Shown here: positions 49,058 to 59,494 of the stretch, one piece after another
Position numbering within the stretch: the stretch's first letter is position 1
Layout: each line of letters starts with the position of its first letter
Source of the DNA: Hoeflea sp.
Lineage (GTDB): Bacteria > Pseudomonadota > Alphaproteobacteria > Rhizobiales > Rhizobiaceae
Assembly (NCBI RefSeq): GCF_030682515.1
Contig: NZ_JAUXOD010000011.1
Coordinates: 93,608-157,607, forward strand
DNA: 64,000 nt
Direction of reading: 5' to 3'
Translations under genes and position numbers: made by a program
The notes under the pieces: generated by a model
Told to the model about the DNA's origin: nothing
Database searches by the model: none
What the model saw: only the letters and a program-made list of their open reading frames with translations

Positions 49058-50416
49058 ATGACACACGACACTTCGCCCCAGTCACTCGCCCGCCGCTTTC
49101 CCGACGATTTCGTTTTCGGCGTGGCGACCGCGTCCTACCAGATCGAGGGGGCGGTTCAGGCCGATGGCCGCAAGCCCTCGATCTGGGATGCGTTCTCCCA
49201 CATGCCGGGACGGGTCAAGGGCGGCGACAGCGGCGATGTGGCCTGCGACCATTACAACCGCCTCGAGGCGGACCTCGATCTGATGTCGGACCTTGGCGCC
49301 CAGGCCTATCGCTTCTCGATCGCCTGGCCGCGGATCCTGCCGGACGGCGTTGGCGCCATCAACGAAAAGGGCCTCGATTTCTACGAGAGACTGGTCGACG
49401 GGCTGAGGGCGCGCGGCATCAAGGCGTTCGCGACGCTCTATCACTGGGACCTGCCGCTGGTGATGATGGGGCGCGGCGGCTGGACCGACCGCGAGACCGC
49501 ATCGGCTTTCGCGGAGTATGCGGGGCTCGTGACACGGCGCCTGGGCGACAGGCTCGATACGATCGTCACCTTCAACGAACCGTGGTGCTCGGTCTATCTC
49601 GGCCATCTGATGGGCGTTCACGCCCCCGGCGAGCGGTCCACCGAAGCGGCGATGGCTGCCCTTCACGTGACCAATCTCGCCCATGGCCTCGGCGTCCAGG
49701 CGATCCGGGCCGAGCGGCCCGAGCTACCCACCGGCATCGTGCTCAATGCCATGAGCGTGATGGCGGGCAGTGACAGCGATGCCGACCGGAAGGCCGAGGG
49801 GCGCGCCAACGACTTCCACAATGGCGCCTTCTTCGGCCCCCTGTTCCAGGGCGCCTACCCGCAGTCCTTGCTCGAGGGCTGCCCGGACCTCCTGCGTCAC
49901 ATCAAGGCGGGAGACCTTGAGACCATCCGGCAGCCGCTCGATTTCTGGGGGCTGAACTATTACACGCCGATGCGGGTCCGCGACGATCCGTCCTCGCCGT
50001 TCCCGCATGTCGCGACTGCGCCCGCGGTCAGGCTGGAGAAGACGGATATCGGCTGGGAAATCGAACCCTCAGGGCTTTCCCACATCGTCAAGGATCTGTA
50101 CGGGCGCTACACGCTGCCCGAATTCTACATCACCGAGAATGGCGCGGCCGACAACACCGGGGTTGAAAATGGCGCGGTCAGCGACACGATGCGGCTTGAG
50201 TATATCTCCACCCATATGTCCGTGGCGGCCGACCTGATTGCGGAAAACTATCCGCTGAAAGGTTATTTCGCCTGGAGCCTGATGGACAATTTCGAATGGG
50301 CCGAGGGCTATTCGATGCGCTTCGGCATCGTCCATGTCGACTACCAGACACAGGTCCGCACCATCAAGCAGTCCGGCTACTGGTACCGGGACCTGATTAT
50401 GGCCCATGGCGGCTGA
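49058..50416 (+). CDS. GH1 beta-glucosidase
   Basis: FVFGVATASYQIEGA, TFNEPWC acid/base, YITENGAA nucleophile. Confidence 0.94.
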   Translation: MTHDTSPQSLARRFPDDFVFGVATASYQIEGAVQADGRKPSIWDAFSHMPGRVKGGDSGDVACDHYNRLEADLDLMSDLGAQAYRFSIAWPRILPDGVGAINEKGLDFYERLVDGLRARGIKAFATLYHWDLPLVMMGRGGWTDRETASAFAEYAGLVTRRLGDRLDTIVTFNEPWCSVYLGHLMGVHAPGERSTEAAMAALHVTNLAHGLGVQAIRAERPELPTGIVLNAMSVMAGSDSDADRKAEGRANDFHNGAFFGPLFQGAYPQSLLEGCPDLLRHIKAGDLETIRQPLDFWGLNYYTPMRVRDDPSSPFPHVATAPAVRLEKTDIGWEIEPSGLSHIVKDLYGRYTLPEFYITENGAADNTGVENGAVSDTMRLEYISTHMSVAADLIAENYPLKGYFAWSLMDNFEWAEGYSMRFGIVHVDYQTQVRTIKQSGYWYRDLIMAHGG

Positions 50417-50492
50417 GTGAAATCCCCGGCTCCGGTGGAACCTGCGCGGCGGCCGTTCGTTGTCGCGCAGATTACCAGCCGGAGCCTTGTTC

Positions 50493-51206
50493 ATGGATCA
50501 AGCCGTCATCCCCTTTGACTGGGCGCGCATGCTGCTGGGCGAAGAACCGCCGACGTTCCTGCTGGAGATCCTGTTCCGCACCGTCCTCATCTACATCTAC
50601 ACCTTCGGCCTGATCCGGTGGATCGGCGGCCGCAGTATCTCGCAATTGTCGATGGTGGAATTCCTGCTGGTGATCGCACTCGGGTCGGCGGTCGGGGATT
50701 CGCTGTTCTACCCGGACGTTCCGCTGCTGCATGCCATGCTGGTGATCACGGTGATCGTGCTGATCAACAAGGGTCTCGATTATCTGATCCTGGGATCGGA
50801 CAAGGCGCAGACGGCGATCAACGGGATTCCGAACTGGATCGTCCGGTCGGGACGGCTCAACCCCGACCAGACATCAAACCGCGGCATCGGCAAGTCCGAG
50901 GTCCTGGCGCTGCTCCGGATCAAAGGCATCAGCAATCTGGGCGAGGTCGAGCACGCCTTCCTCGAGGCCAATGGCGACCTCAGCGTCTTCCGCGCCAGGG
51001 AACCGATTGCCGGAATGCCGATCGTACCGCCGCATGAAATCTGTGAGCCGCCTCTGATCGAGCTCACTTCAAGGGAATGGGAGGCGTCGCCGAAGTTGTG
51101 TTGCTTTGAATGCGGGATGCTGCAGTCTCGTGCGGAAACCGCCTGCCTGCATTGCAAGGGCGGAGTCTGGACAGAGGCAAAAATGCCGGACAGCAGCCTG
51201 GCCTGA
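50493..51206 (+). CDS. DUF421/YetF-family membrane protein with C-terminal zinc-ribbon-like tail
   Basis: LIRWIGGRSISQLSMVEFLLVIALGSAVGD; C-terminal CFEC-N-CLHC. Confidence 0.85.
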   Translation: MDQAVIPFDWARMLLGEEPPTFLLEILFRTVLIYIYTFGLIRWIGGRSISQLSMVEFLLVIALGSAVGDSLFYPDVPLLHAMLVITVIVLINKGLDYLILGSDKAQTAINGIPNWIVRSGRLNPDQTSNRGIGKSEVLALLRIKGISNLGEVEHAFLEANGDLSVFRAREPIAGMPIVPPHEICEPPLIELTSREWEASPKLCCFECGMLQSRAETACLHCKGGVWTEAKMPDSSLA

Positions 51207-51226
51207 AGTCGTCCGCCTGGAGCTGA

Positions 51227-52231
51227 TCAGCGCACGACAAATCCGTGGGCGAAGGGGTCTTCCTCATCGTCGATGGTGATGGTGTTCAGGCCGGTTTCCA
51301 CCGCCCAGCCGGCGATCGACGGGATGATGGCCGCCTTGCCCGCCACCTCCGTCGCAGCCTCGACACGGCCGTGAAACAGCGATCCGATGATGCTCTCATG
51401 GACGAAGTCGTCGCCGGGCCTGAGCCTGCCTTGCGCCGCCCATTGCGCCATGCGCGCCGATGTCCCGGTGCCGCAGGGCGAGCGGTCGATGGCCTTGTCG
51501 CCGTAGAACACGGCATTGCGGGCACTCGCCTCCGGCCGGGTCGGCGCCCCTGTCCAGAGGATATGGCTCAGGCCCCGGATATCCGGTTTTTCCGGATGGA
51601 TGAACTCGTGTTCGGCGTTGAGGCGGTCCCGGAGCGCCGGGCTCATACGCACCAGATCGGCGGCGGAGAAGTCCGCCATGTCGGCGAAGTTCTCCTGGGC
51701 GTCGACGATGGCATAGAAATTTCCGCCATAGGCGACATCGACGGTCAGCTCGCCCAGACCCTCGTACCATGTCCTGATGCCGGTCGAGTGCAGGAAGGCG
51801 GGCACGTTGGTCAATCGCACCTCGGTGACCTTGCGGCCGGTCTGCTGGTAGCGCGCGACGATCCGGCCGGCCGGCGTGTCGATGGCAAGCACGCCGGGTT
51901 CGCGCGGGCTGACCAGGCCGTTCTCGATCACCATGGTGACGGTGCCGATGGTGCCGTGGCCGCACATCGGCAGGCATCCCGACGTCTCGATGAACAGGAA
52001 GGCGATGTCGCAGTCGTCGCGGGTGGGCGGATAGAGGATGGCGCCCGACATCATGTCGTGGCCGCGCGGCTCGAACATCAGCCCGGTTCGGATCCAGTCA
52101 TACTCGGCGAGGAAATGCGCCCGGCGCTCCAGCATGGTCTCGCCCTGAAGCTGGGGGCCGCCGCCGGTGACGACGCGGACCGGATTGCCGCAGGTGTGGC
52201 CGTCGATGCAGAAGAAACGATTGCGCGCCAT
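51227..52231 (-). CDS. 4-hydroxyproline epimerase / proline racemase family
   Basis: CIDGHTCGNPVRVV; LPMCGHGTIG and SPCGTGTSA catalytic Cys pair; ATG at 52231. Confidence 0.88.
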   Translation of the reverse strand: MARNRFFCIDGHTCGNPVRVVTGGGPQLQGETMLERRAHFLAEYDWIRTGLMFEPRGHDMMSGAILYPPTRDDCDIAFLFIETSGCLPMCGHGTIGTVTMVIENGLVSPREPGVLAIDTPAGRIVARYQQTGRKVTEVRLTNVPAFLHSTGIRTWYEGLGELTVDVAYGGNFYAIVDAQENFADMADFSAADLVRMSPALRDRLNAEHEFIHPEKPDIRGLSHILWTGAPTRPEASARNAVFYGDKAIDRSPCGTGTSARMAQWAAQGRLRPGDDFVHESIIGSLFHGRVEAATEVAGKAAIIPSIAGWAVETGLNTITIDDEEDPFAHGFVVR

Positions 52232-52253
52232 GACTTGGTCTCGGTTGAGGGTT

Positions 52254-53504
52254 TCAGAAACGGTCGGGCCGGCAGGCGGCAATGTCAATGGCTGGCGCCG
52301 TGCCGGCCACGAGATCGGCGATCAGCCGCCCCATTGCCGCTGACTGGGTCAGGCCCAGGTGCCCATTGCCAAAGGCAAGCAGGACGGACGGATCTTCGGG
52401 CAGGGCGCCGATCACCGGCAGGCTGTCGGGCAGCGACGGGCGGAATCCCATCCATTCGACGCCGCCCGCGGTTTTCAGCCCCGGCAGGAATTCGGCGGCC
52501 TTGGCGAGCATGGATCTGGAGCGCGCGAAATTCGGCGGCAGGTCGAGCCCCCCCAATTCGACAGCGCCGCCGACGCGCAGGCCTGTTTCGAGCGGCGTGA
52601 GGACGAAGCCATGATTGCCGAAGATCAGCTGGCGCTTGAGATCGAACGCGCCCGGCGGCAGCGTGGTGTTGTAGCCGCGCTCGGTGTCGAGCGGAATGCG
52701 AAGCCGGGTCAAGGGATTGATCAGCCGCGTCGACCAGGCGCCGGCGCAGACGACGATGCGATCGGCCTGGCGGACCGTGCCATCGGCGAGCCGGACAACC
52801 GGGCCATTTTCGGACCGTTCCAGCGCCCGCACTTCTGCCTCGTGGAAAACTGCGCCGTGGCGCTCGGCATAGGCCCAGATCGCCCGTGCGAAATGTTGCG
52901 GTTCGGACACCGTTTTCCAGCCCGGCACGAAGGTGCCGGCGACAAAGCGTGGCGAAAGGCCGGGCTGAAGCTCGGCGAGCCGCCCGCCGCGGACATGCTC
53001 GAAGCCGATGCCGGCCCGCTCGCGCTCAGTCCAGCCTTGGGCGGTGGCCTTGAATTCCGCTTCGCTTTCGTAGAGCTCGAGCGAACCGTCATGGCGGACC
53101 ATCGGGCCGATGCCCGCTCGCTCGACCAGCGCCATCATCTCGGATTCGGCGAGCCGCATCAACGCGGTCTGCGTAGCTATCGAGGTTTGAAGGCGGCCGG
53201 GCTGGCTCGCCTTCCAGAACTGCCACAGCCACGGCGCGAGCCTGGGCAGATAGGAGGGGCGGATCGACAGCGGGCCCAGCGGGTCGAGCAGCCACCTTGG
53301 CGCCTTGAGCAGGATCTTCGGCGAGGCCAGCGGCATGATGTCGGAGAAGGCAAGTGCTGCGGCATTGCCCTTGCTGGTCTCCTCGGCGATGCCGGTGCGG
53401 TCGATCACGGTGACGGCATGGCCCTGCTCGGACAGGAGCGCCGCCGTGGCGATGCCGACAATGCCCGCGCCGACGATCACGATCCGCTGGGTGGGCCGGC
53501 TCAT
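52254..53504 (-). CDS. FAD-dependent D-amino acid dehydrogenase-like (DadA family)
   Basis: [43 protein letters not shown]. Confidence 0.87.
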   Translation of the reverse strand: MSRPTQRIVIVGAGIVGIATAALLSEQGHAVTVIDRTGIAEETSKGNAAALAFSDIMPLASPKILLKAPRWLLDPLGPLSIRPSYLPRLAPWLWQFWKASQPGRLQTSIATQTALMRLAESEMMALVERAGIGPMVRHDGSLELYESEAEFKATAQGWTERERAGIGFEHVRGGRLAELQPGLSPRFVAGTFVPGWKTVSEPQHFARAIWAYAERHGAVFHEAEVRALERSENGPVVRLADGTVRQADRIVVCAGAWSTRLINPLTRLRIPLDTERGYNTTLPPGAFDLKRQLIFGNHGFVLTPLETGLRVGGAVELGGLDLPPNFARSRSMLAKAAEFLPGLKTAGGVEWMGFRPSLPDSLPVIGALPEDPSVLLAFGNGHLGLTQSAAMGRLIADLVAGTAPAIDIAACRPDRF

Positions 53505-54442
53505 GCGGAGTCCGTATCGGCAAGAGCCTTCTTGCGTTCGGCCAGCATCTGCCGATGGCGCATGCGGAACCGCTCACGATCGGCCTCGTTGCGGCTCGCA
53601 TGGCAATGCGGGCAGGAGACGCCTTCCTCGAACAGCGGCGATGCCTGGTCCTCCGGCGAAACCGGATTGCGGCAGGCGCGGCAGAGGATTTCATCGCTTT
53701 GGCGCAGGCCGTGGGTGATGGCGACGCGCTCGTCGAAGACGAAGCAGGAGCCCTGCCACAGGCTTTCCTCTTCCGGCACCTGCTCGAGATATTTCAGGAT
53801 GCCGCCCTTGAGGTGATAGACATTCTCATAGCCCTTGGCCCGCATGAAGGCAGTGGCCTTCTCGCAGCGGATGCCGCCGGTGCAGAACATGGCGATCGGC
53901 TTGGTCTTGTCATCGAGGCCCGCCGCTTCGACCCAGCCCGGAAATTCGCGGAACGTGCCGGTCTGCGGGTTGATTGCGCCCTTGAACGTGCCGATCCCCA
54001 CTTCATAGTCGTTGCGGGTGTCGATCAGGATGGTTTCTGGATCGGAGATGAGCCGGTTCCAGTCCTTGGGATCCACATAGGCGCCCACGCCCTCGAGCGG
54101 GTCGATGTCGGGAACACCCATGGTGACGATTTCCTGTTTCAGGCGCACCTTCATGCGCCGGAACGGCATCCTGTGGGCGCCGCTTTCCTTGTGCTCCAGC
54201 GCTTCAAGGCCCGGAATGGCGCGAAGATGCGCCAGCACGGCGTCGATCGCCTGCCGTGACCCGGCGATGGTTCCGTTGATGCCTTCGCAGGCGAGCAGCA
54301 AGGTGCCTTTCACGCCCCTCTGCTCGCAGAGGCTGGCCAAAGGATCCTGCAACGCCTCATGGCCGGACAGCCGGGCGAAATGATAGAGCGCGGCGACAAC
54401 GACCGGCTGGTTGGAGGCGGGAGCTTCTGGATGTGACGTCAT
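53501..54442 (-). CDS. trhO: Rhodanese-domain tRNA uridine hydroxylase (YceA/TrhO-type)
   Basis: [51 protein letters not shown]. Confidence 0.88.
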   Translation of the reverse strand: MTSHPEAPASNQPVVVAALYHFARLSGHEALQDPLASLCEQRGVKGTLLLACEGINGTIAGSRQAIDAVLAHLRAIPGLEALEHKESGAHRMPFRRMKVRLKQEIVTMGVPDIDPLEGVGAYVDPKDWNRLISDPETILIDTRNDYEVGIGTFKGAINPQTGTFREFPGWVEAAGLDDKTKPIAMFCTGGIRCEKATAFMRAKGYENVYHLKGGILKYLEQVPEEESLWQGSCFVFDERVAITHGLRQSDEILCRACRNPVSPEDQASPLFEEGVSCPHCHASRNEADRERFRMRHRQMLAERKKALADTDSA

Positions 54443-54572
54443 GATCGCGCAATAGCGCGTCCATGCGTTTCAGGCAATCGGTCAGGCGCCGCGAAGCGGC
54501 GGCAACATGGACAATCCTGAGACGAAAGGCTATTGCGGGCGCTCAGATTGACGATGCGAAAGGACCAGCGAC

Positions 54573-55211
54573 ATGGCTGACAAGACCCAGGCCCTCATTT
54601 CCATCCTGAAATTGCAGCCTGTCATCCCGGTGCTTGTCATCACGGATCTCGCCCATGCGGTGCCGCTGGCCCGCGCGCTGGTGGCCGGCGGCCTCAAGGC
54701 GATCGAGATCACGCTCAGGACCCCTGTGGCGCTCGAGGCGATCCGGGCGGTTGCCGATGAAGTCGAGGGCGCGGTGCCGGGCGCCGGCACGGTTCTCAAC
54801 GCGCACCAGTTCCACCAGGCGGTTGCGGCCGGTTCGCAGTTCATCGTGTCGCCAGGCACCACCCAGGAACTGCTCGACGTGGCGCGCAAGTCCCCGGTTC
54901 CGATGCTGCCGGGAGCTGCGACCCCGAGCGAAGTCATGGCGCTCAGGGAAGAGGGCTACGAGGTGCTCAAGTTCTTTCCCGCCGAACAGGCGGGCGGCGC
55001 GGCCTATCTCAAGTCCCTGTCCTCGCCGCTGGCGGGAACGCTGTTCTGCCCCACCGGCGGGATCACGCCCGACAATGCGCGCGATTACCTCTCGCTGTCC
55101 AACGTGATCTGTGTCGGCGGGTCGTGGGTGGCGCCCACGGCGCTTGTGGAAGCCGGTGACTGGGACGGGATCACACGGCTCGCCACCGAAGCCTCGCGCC
55201 TGTCCGCCTAA
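54573..55211 (+). CDS. eda: 2-dehydro-3-deoxyphosphogluconate (KDPG) aldolase
   Basis: PVIPVLVI; IEITLRTP; FKFFPAE-like LKFFPAEQAGG Schiff-base Lys; CPTGGITP. Confidence 0.93.
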   Translation: MADKTQALISILKLQPVIPVLVITDLAHAVPLARALVAGGLKAIEITLRTPVALEAIRAVADEVEGAVPGAGTVLNAHQFHQAVAAGSQFIVSPGTTQELLDVARKSPVPMLPGAATPSEVMALREEGYEVLKFFPAEQAGGAAYLKSLSSPLAGTLFCPTGGITPDNARDYLSLSNVICVGGSWVAPTALVEAGDWDGITRLATEASRLSA

Positions 55212-55317
55212 TCGGCTCACACCCTCGGAATCGGTTTGCAACAGGGTCATCGCCTTCCTATCTGAGCAGGGAAGCGGCGGAAGACATCCGCCCGACCGAG
55301 GACAAGGACCTGTTGCG

Positions 55318-56016
55318 ATGTTTGACCCCAAAGCCCTGCTTGACCAGTTTCTCCGCTCCAACGTTCCCGGCACCCAGGGGACCGTCCGGGACAAGGCCAC
55401 TCAGGCCACGCAACTTGCCAAGGACAACCCGCTGGCCACGGGCGCGATCGTCGCCGTGCTTCTGGGCACCGGCGCGGGTCGGGCCATCGGCGGATCGGCG
55501 CTGAAGCTTGGCGGCATGGCGGCAATCGCCGGATTGGGCTACCAGGCCTGGAAGAACTACCAGGCCGGCAAGGATCCGATGATCGGCCAGACCGCCGGCG
55601 AGCCGGAACTGCTGCCGCCGCCATCGGATTCCGAGTTCTCGGCCGAGCCGGATGCGGTGACCGACGATTTCGCGCTGTCGCTGGTTCGGGTGATGATCGC
55701 CGCGGCCCGCGCCGACGGCCATGTCGACGATGCGGAGCGCGTCCGCATTCACGACAAGCTGGCTCTTTCGGGACTGGGCGGAGATGCGATGGCTTTTCTT
55801 GACGAAGAGCTGTCCAAGCCGGTCGATATGGATGGCATCGTGAGATCGGCAGTGACCGAGGTGCAGAAGGTGGAGATGTTCACCGCGGCACGGCTCACGA
55901 TCGAACCCGACTCCAGGGCGGAACGCGGCTTTCTTGACCTGCTGGCCGGACGCCTCGGCCTGCCGGATCCGCTTGTCGACCACATCGAGGCGACGGTGTC
56001 GGCCGCAAAGGTCTGA
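55318..56016 (+). CDS. DUF533 (TerB-like) protein
   Basis: MFDPKALLDQFL start; GGSALKLGGMAAIAGLGYQAWKNYQAG; acidic TerB-like C-terminal half. Confidence 0.8.
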   Translation: MFDPKALLDQFLRSNVPGTQGTVRDKATQATQLAKDNPLATGAIVAVLLGTGAGRAIGGSALKLGGMAAIAGLGYQAWKNYQAGKDPMIGQTAGEPELLPPPSDSEFSAEPDAVTDDFALSLVRVMIAAARADGHVDDAERVRIHDKLALSGLGGDAMAFLDEELSKPVDMDGIVRSAVTEVQKVEMFTAARLTIEPDSRAERGFLDLLAGRLGLPDPLVDHIEATVSAAKV

Positions 56017-56178
56017 CCCCTCCAGACGGTCCTGCCAGCCCCCGTCGCCTCGACACACTCTGAACCTCGGCCTTGTCCCGCGCCTGTCTCCGGGTCCGAG
56101 GGGTTGAGAGCGACCGCATAGCTGCGTTGCAGCAGGGCCTCCCCGAAGTTAAGGTCGGTCTGAGTGAGGGGAGAAGAT

Positions 56179-57972
56179 ATGGCATCGGGAACGATCCGGC
56201 ATTGGTTGTGGATTGCAGCATTGCTGGCGGCCTGTGCTTCGGTGCTGGCGGGATGGGTGACGTGGCGCGCGACGCTTGACCGCGTGATGGAGGAAACAGC
56301 CCGCCGCGGGGACAATGTGCTGCAACTGGCAAGCTCGTCGCTGACCGGCCAGCTTGATCGTTTTGAACGCCTGCCGGCGCTGATCGCCGAACAGGCGCTG
56401 ATCCGACAATTGGCCGCCGACCCCGGCAACGAAGCGCTCGTCGCGGAGGCAAACCAGTATCTGGAGCGAATCCAGCAAATGCTAGATGCCTCGGACATCT
56501 ACCTCATGGTTGCGGACGGGTTGACGATTGCCGCCTCCAATCACGGGCAGGAGAAGTCCTTTGTCGGCGAGAACTTCGCCTTCCGGCCGTATTTTACCGA
56601 GGCCATGCTGGGACAAACGGGCCGTTTCTTTGCGCTGGGCACGACCAGCCTCAAGCGCGGGTATTATTTCGGAGCTCCCGTGCGGGGTGAAGGCGACATC
56701 ATCGGCGTGCTGGTCTTCAAGGTCGATCTGGACGCCATAGAACAGACCTGGCTCAGCGGCGATTATGCGGTCCTCGTCACAGATCCTGACGGCGTCATCT
56801 TTCTCTCAAGTCGCGCCGAGTGGCTTTTTCACGTGCTGCGCCCGCTCGATCCGGCTGCAAGCGCCCGCATCGCCGCGACGCGGCGCTACGCCGACACTCC
56901 GATCGGACTGCTGGACGTGGCAGACGACCACGACGACGGGACGCGCCATCTGCTTCGGATCGGGTCCAGCGAATTCGTCCAGCGCGACATGTCGATGCCG
57001 CGTGCCGACTGGCAGGTCCATGTGCTGATCGACACGGTGGCCGCGCGTCGCGAGGCCCTGACCGCCGCGGTGGTGGCCCTGTTGTCGGTCGGAGTCATGG
57101 CGCTTCTGGGCGCGATGCTCTGGCAGCGGCGCCTGCGTCTGGCCGAGCGGTTCCAGCTGCAGGCTGAGGCGCAGGCCAACCTGGAGCGGCGTGTCGAGAT
57201 GCGGACGGCCGAGCTCAAACAGGCGCAGGCAGATCTCGTCCAGGCGGGCAAGCTTGCCGCCCTGGGGCAGATGTCCGCGGCGCTCAGCCACGAGTTCAAC
57301 CAGCCTCTGGCTGCAGCCAGGACCTATGCCGACAATGCGCTGGTCCTGCTCGACCGCGGACGCTCGGGCGAGGCCCGGGCCAATATCGACCGCATCATCA
57401 ACCTGATCAGCCGCCTTGGGACGCTGAGTGGCCATTTGCGCAGTTTCGCGCGGAAGCCGGGCCAGAAGCTTGGGGCCGTCGCTCTGCCCGATGTGATCGA
57501 GGCGGCCGTCGAAATCGCCACGCTGCGGCTCAAGGCCGCCAAGGCCGAGCTGACGTTGCGGATCGCCCCCGATCTCCCCCTGGCCATCGCGGGTCCGGTG
57601 CGATTGCAGCAGGTGCTGGTCAACATCCTTTCCAATGCCGCCGATGCCGCGGAAGGCGAAGACGTTCCGCGGATCACACTCGATGCCCTGGCCGAGGGCG
57701 ATCATGTCGTCATTCGCGTCTCGGACAACGGGCCGGGTGTCAGCGAGGCCTTGAGGCCGCGCATCTTCGATCCCTTCTTCTCCACCAAAGGTGTGGGCAA
57801 GGGGCTGGGCCTCGGCCTGTCGATCTCCTACAACATCATCAAGGATTTCGGGGGCGACATCGAGGTCGCGTCGTCGCAGGCCGGTGGCGCCGTCTTCACC
57901 ATCCGGCTTCTCACGGCCTCGGACGAAAATGCTGTTCAGATCTCCCCCGCCATGCCAAGTGCTGCCGAATGA
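56179..57972 (+). CDS. dctB: C4-dicarboxylate-type sensor histidine kinase (DctB-like)
   Basis: Periplasmic Cache-type sensor between TMs; H-box MSAALSHEFNQPLAA; GLGLGLSISYNIIKDFGG. Confidence 0.88.
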   Translation: MASGTIRHWLWIAALLAACASVLAGWVTWRATLDRVMEETARRGDNVLQLASSSLTGQLDRFERLPALIAEQALIRQLAADPGNEALVAEANQYLERIQQMLDASDIYLMVADGLTIAASNHGQEKSFVGENFAFRPYFTEAMLGQTGRFFALGTTSLKRGYYFGAPVRGEGDIIGVLVFKVDLDAIEQTWLSGDYAVLVTDPDGVIFLSSRAEWLFHVLRPLDPAASARIAATRRYADTPIGLLDVADDHDDGTRHLLRIGSSEFVQRDMSMPRADWQVHVLIDTVAARREALTAAVVALLSVGVMALLGAMLWQRRLRLAERFQLQAEAQANLERRVEMRTAELKQAQADLVQAGKLAALGQMSAALSHEFNQPLAAARTYADNALVLLDRGRSGEARANIDRIINLISRLGTLSGHLRSFARKPGQKLGAVALPDVIEAAVEIATLRLKAAKAELTLRIAPDLPLAIAGPVRLQQVLVNILSNAADAAEGEDVPRITLDALAEGDHVVIRVSDNGPGVSEALRPRIFDPFFSTKGVGKGLGLGLSISYNIIKDFGGDIEVASSQAGGAVFTIRLLTASDENAVQISPAMPSAAE

Positions 57973-59318
57973 CGTCCTTGCGTGTCCTTCTTGTTGATGA
58001 TGAACCCGATCTGCGCGCCGCCACGGCGCAGGCGCTCGATCTGGCCGGATTCCAGGTGATGGAGTTCTCCGCGGCCGAGCGGGTCGTGGAAATGGTCAGC
58101 TTCGGCTTCCCGGGCATTGTCCTGACGGATATCCGCATGCCGGGAATGGACGGACTGACGCTGATGAGCCGCGTGCACGAGATCGACCGGGATATTCCCG
58201 TCATTCTGATCACCGGCCATGGGGATGTTCAGCTGGCCGTGCGGGCGATGCGGGACGGGGCGCATGATTTTGTCGAAAAGCCCTTCGCCGCAAGCCAATT
58301 GTCCGACATCGTGGCGCGTGCCGTCGATCACCGGCGTCTGGTGCTGGAAAACCGGGTGCTCAGGGCGGCCGCCGGGCAGGTGGACGATCTCGAACAGCGC
58401 CTGATCGGCCGCTCCAACATGATGATCGACCTGCGCCGCCGGATCCGGACCATCGGACCGAGCGAGGCGGACGTGCTGATCGAAGGCGCGACCGGGGCCG
58501 GAAAGGAAGTCGTGGCGCGGGCGCTGCACGACCTGTCTTCGCGGTCCAATCGACCTCTGGTCACGATCGATTGTGCCGCCCTGCCAGCGACACTGATCGA
58601 AAGCGAATTGTTTGGCCATGAGCCCGGGGCCTTTGCTGGCGCACTACGCGCGCGCTATGGCAAATTCGAACATGCCCGCGGCGGGACGATCCTGCTTGAC
58701 GATATTGCCTCGGTTCCGCTCGATCTCCAGGGAAAGCTGGTCCGGGTGATCGAAGAAAGAACCGTGACTCGGCTGGGCGCCAACGAGCCGATTGATCTCG
58801 ATGTCCGGTTCATGGCGACCGCGCGCGTGCCGCTGCAAGCCGAGGTGCAGGCGGGCAGGTTCCGCGCCGACCTGCTCTATCGCCTCAACGTGGTCACCCT
58901 GCATGTGCCGCCGCTGTCGGCCCGGCGTGAGGATGTGCCGCTGCTGTTCCTGCGCCTTCTTGTCGAGGCGGCACGCCGTCACCGCGTCGCGGCGCCGGAG
59001 GTTCCGCCTGCGGTGATTTCCCAGCTCGCCGCCAGGGACTGGCCGGGCAATGTGCGCGAACTGCGCAATGCCGCCGACCGCTATGCCCTTGGCCTTGGCG
59101 AGGGACTGGTGCCGGAAGATCCGCCGGGGCGGCTTGCCGAGAGGGTGGCTGAGTTCGAACGCCGCGAAATCGAGGCTGCACTGGCCGCCCACAGAGGCAA
59201 TCTGAAGCCCGTCTACGAATCCCTCGGGCTGTCGCGCAAGACCTTGTGGGAGAAAATGCAGAAACACGGACTGGACAAGGCGCAGTTTGGCGCGGCCAGC
59301 GAGGACAGCGACCAATAG
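57969..59318 (+). CDS. dctD: NtrC-family response regulator (DctD-like) with GAFAGA in place of GAFTGA
   Basis: REC domain VLLVDDEPDLR; AAA+ GATGAGKEVVAR; GAFAGALRARYGKFEHARGGTILLDDI; Fis-type HTH. Confidence 0.88.
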   Translation: MTSLRVLLVDDEPDLRAATAQALDLAGFQVMEFSAAERVVEMVSFGFPGIVLTDIRMPGMDGLTLMSRVHEIDRDIPVILITGHGDVQLAVRAMRDGAHDFVEKPFAASQLSDIVARAVDHRRLVLENRVLRAAAGQVDDLEQRLIGRSNMMIDLRRRIRTIGPSEADVLIEGATGAGKEVVARALHDLSSRSNRPLVTIDCAALPATLIESELFGHEPGAFAGALRARYGKFEHARGGTILLDDIASVPLDLQGKLVRVIEERTVTRLGANEPIDLDVRFMATARVPLQAEVQAGRFRADLLYRLNVVTLHVPPLSARREDVPLLFLRLLVEAARRHRVAAPEVPPAVISQLAARDWPGNVRELRNAADRYALGLGEGLVPEDPPGRLAERVAEFERREIEAALAAHRGNLKPVYESLGLSRKTLWEKMQKHGLDKAQFGAASEDSDQ

Positions 59319-59455
59319 CGTACCTTTTCCCCCCATGATTCCCCCCGCAATGTTACGATTTCCACCCATCTGGCCGCCCAAACTATGAAACCCGGCCCAA
59401 AAAAGGTAGTCTTCGGTTGAGCTCGAGCCTGGGAGGCGATTGAAATCGGGTGCGA

Positions 59456-59476
59456 GCGGGAGCAGGAGGCTCCCGC
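59456..59476 (+). promoter_or_regulatory. Leader hairpin directly upstream of the TAXI SBP RBS
   Basis: GCGGGAGC-AGGAG-GCTCCCGC perfect 8-bp stem. Confidence 0.5.
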
Positions 59477-59494
59477 AGCTACTTGGGAGGTTAC

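Noticed and set aside
48226-50416. pcaD-like hydrolase and GH1 glucosidase as part of a new aromatic-glycoside pathway
   Set aside because: Only two adjacent genes after a strong xylA terminator; no other protocatechuate or glycoside-uptake genes in the window to support a pathway.
59319-59494. Possible sigma-54 -24/-12 promoter before the TAXI operon
   Set aside because: Checked both strands by eye for TGGC-N8-TTGC with correct GG/GC spacing; only mis-spaced partial matches found.
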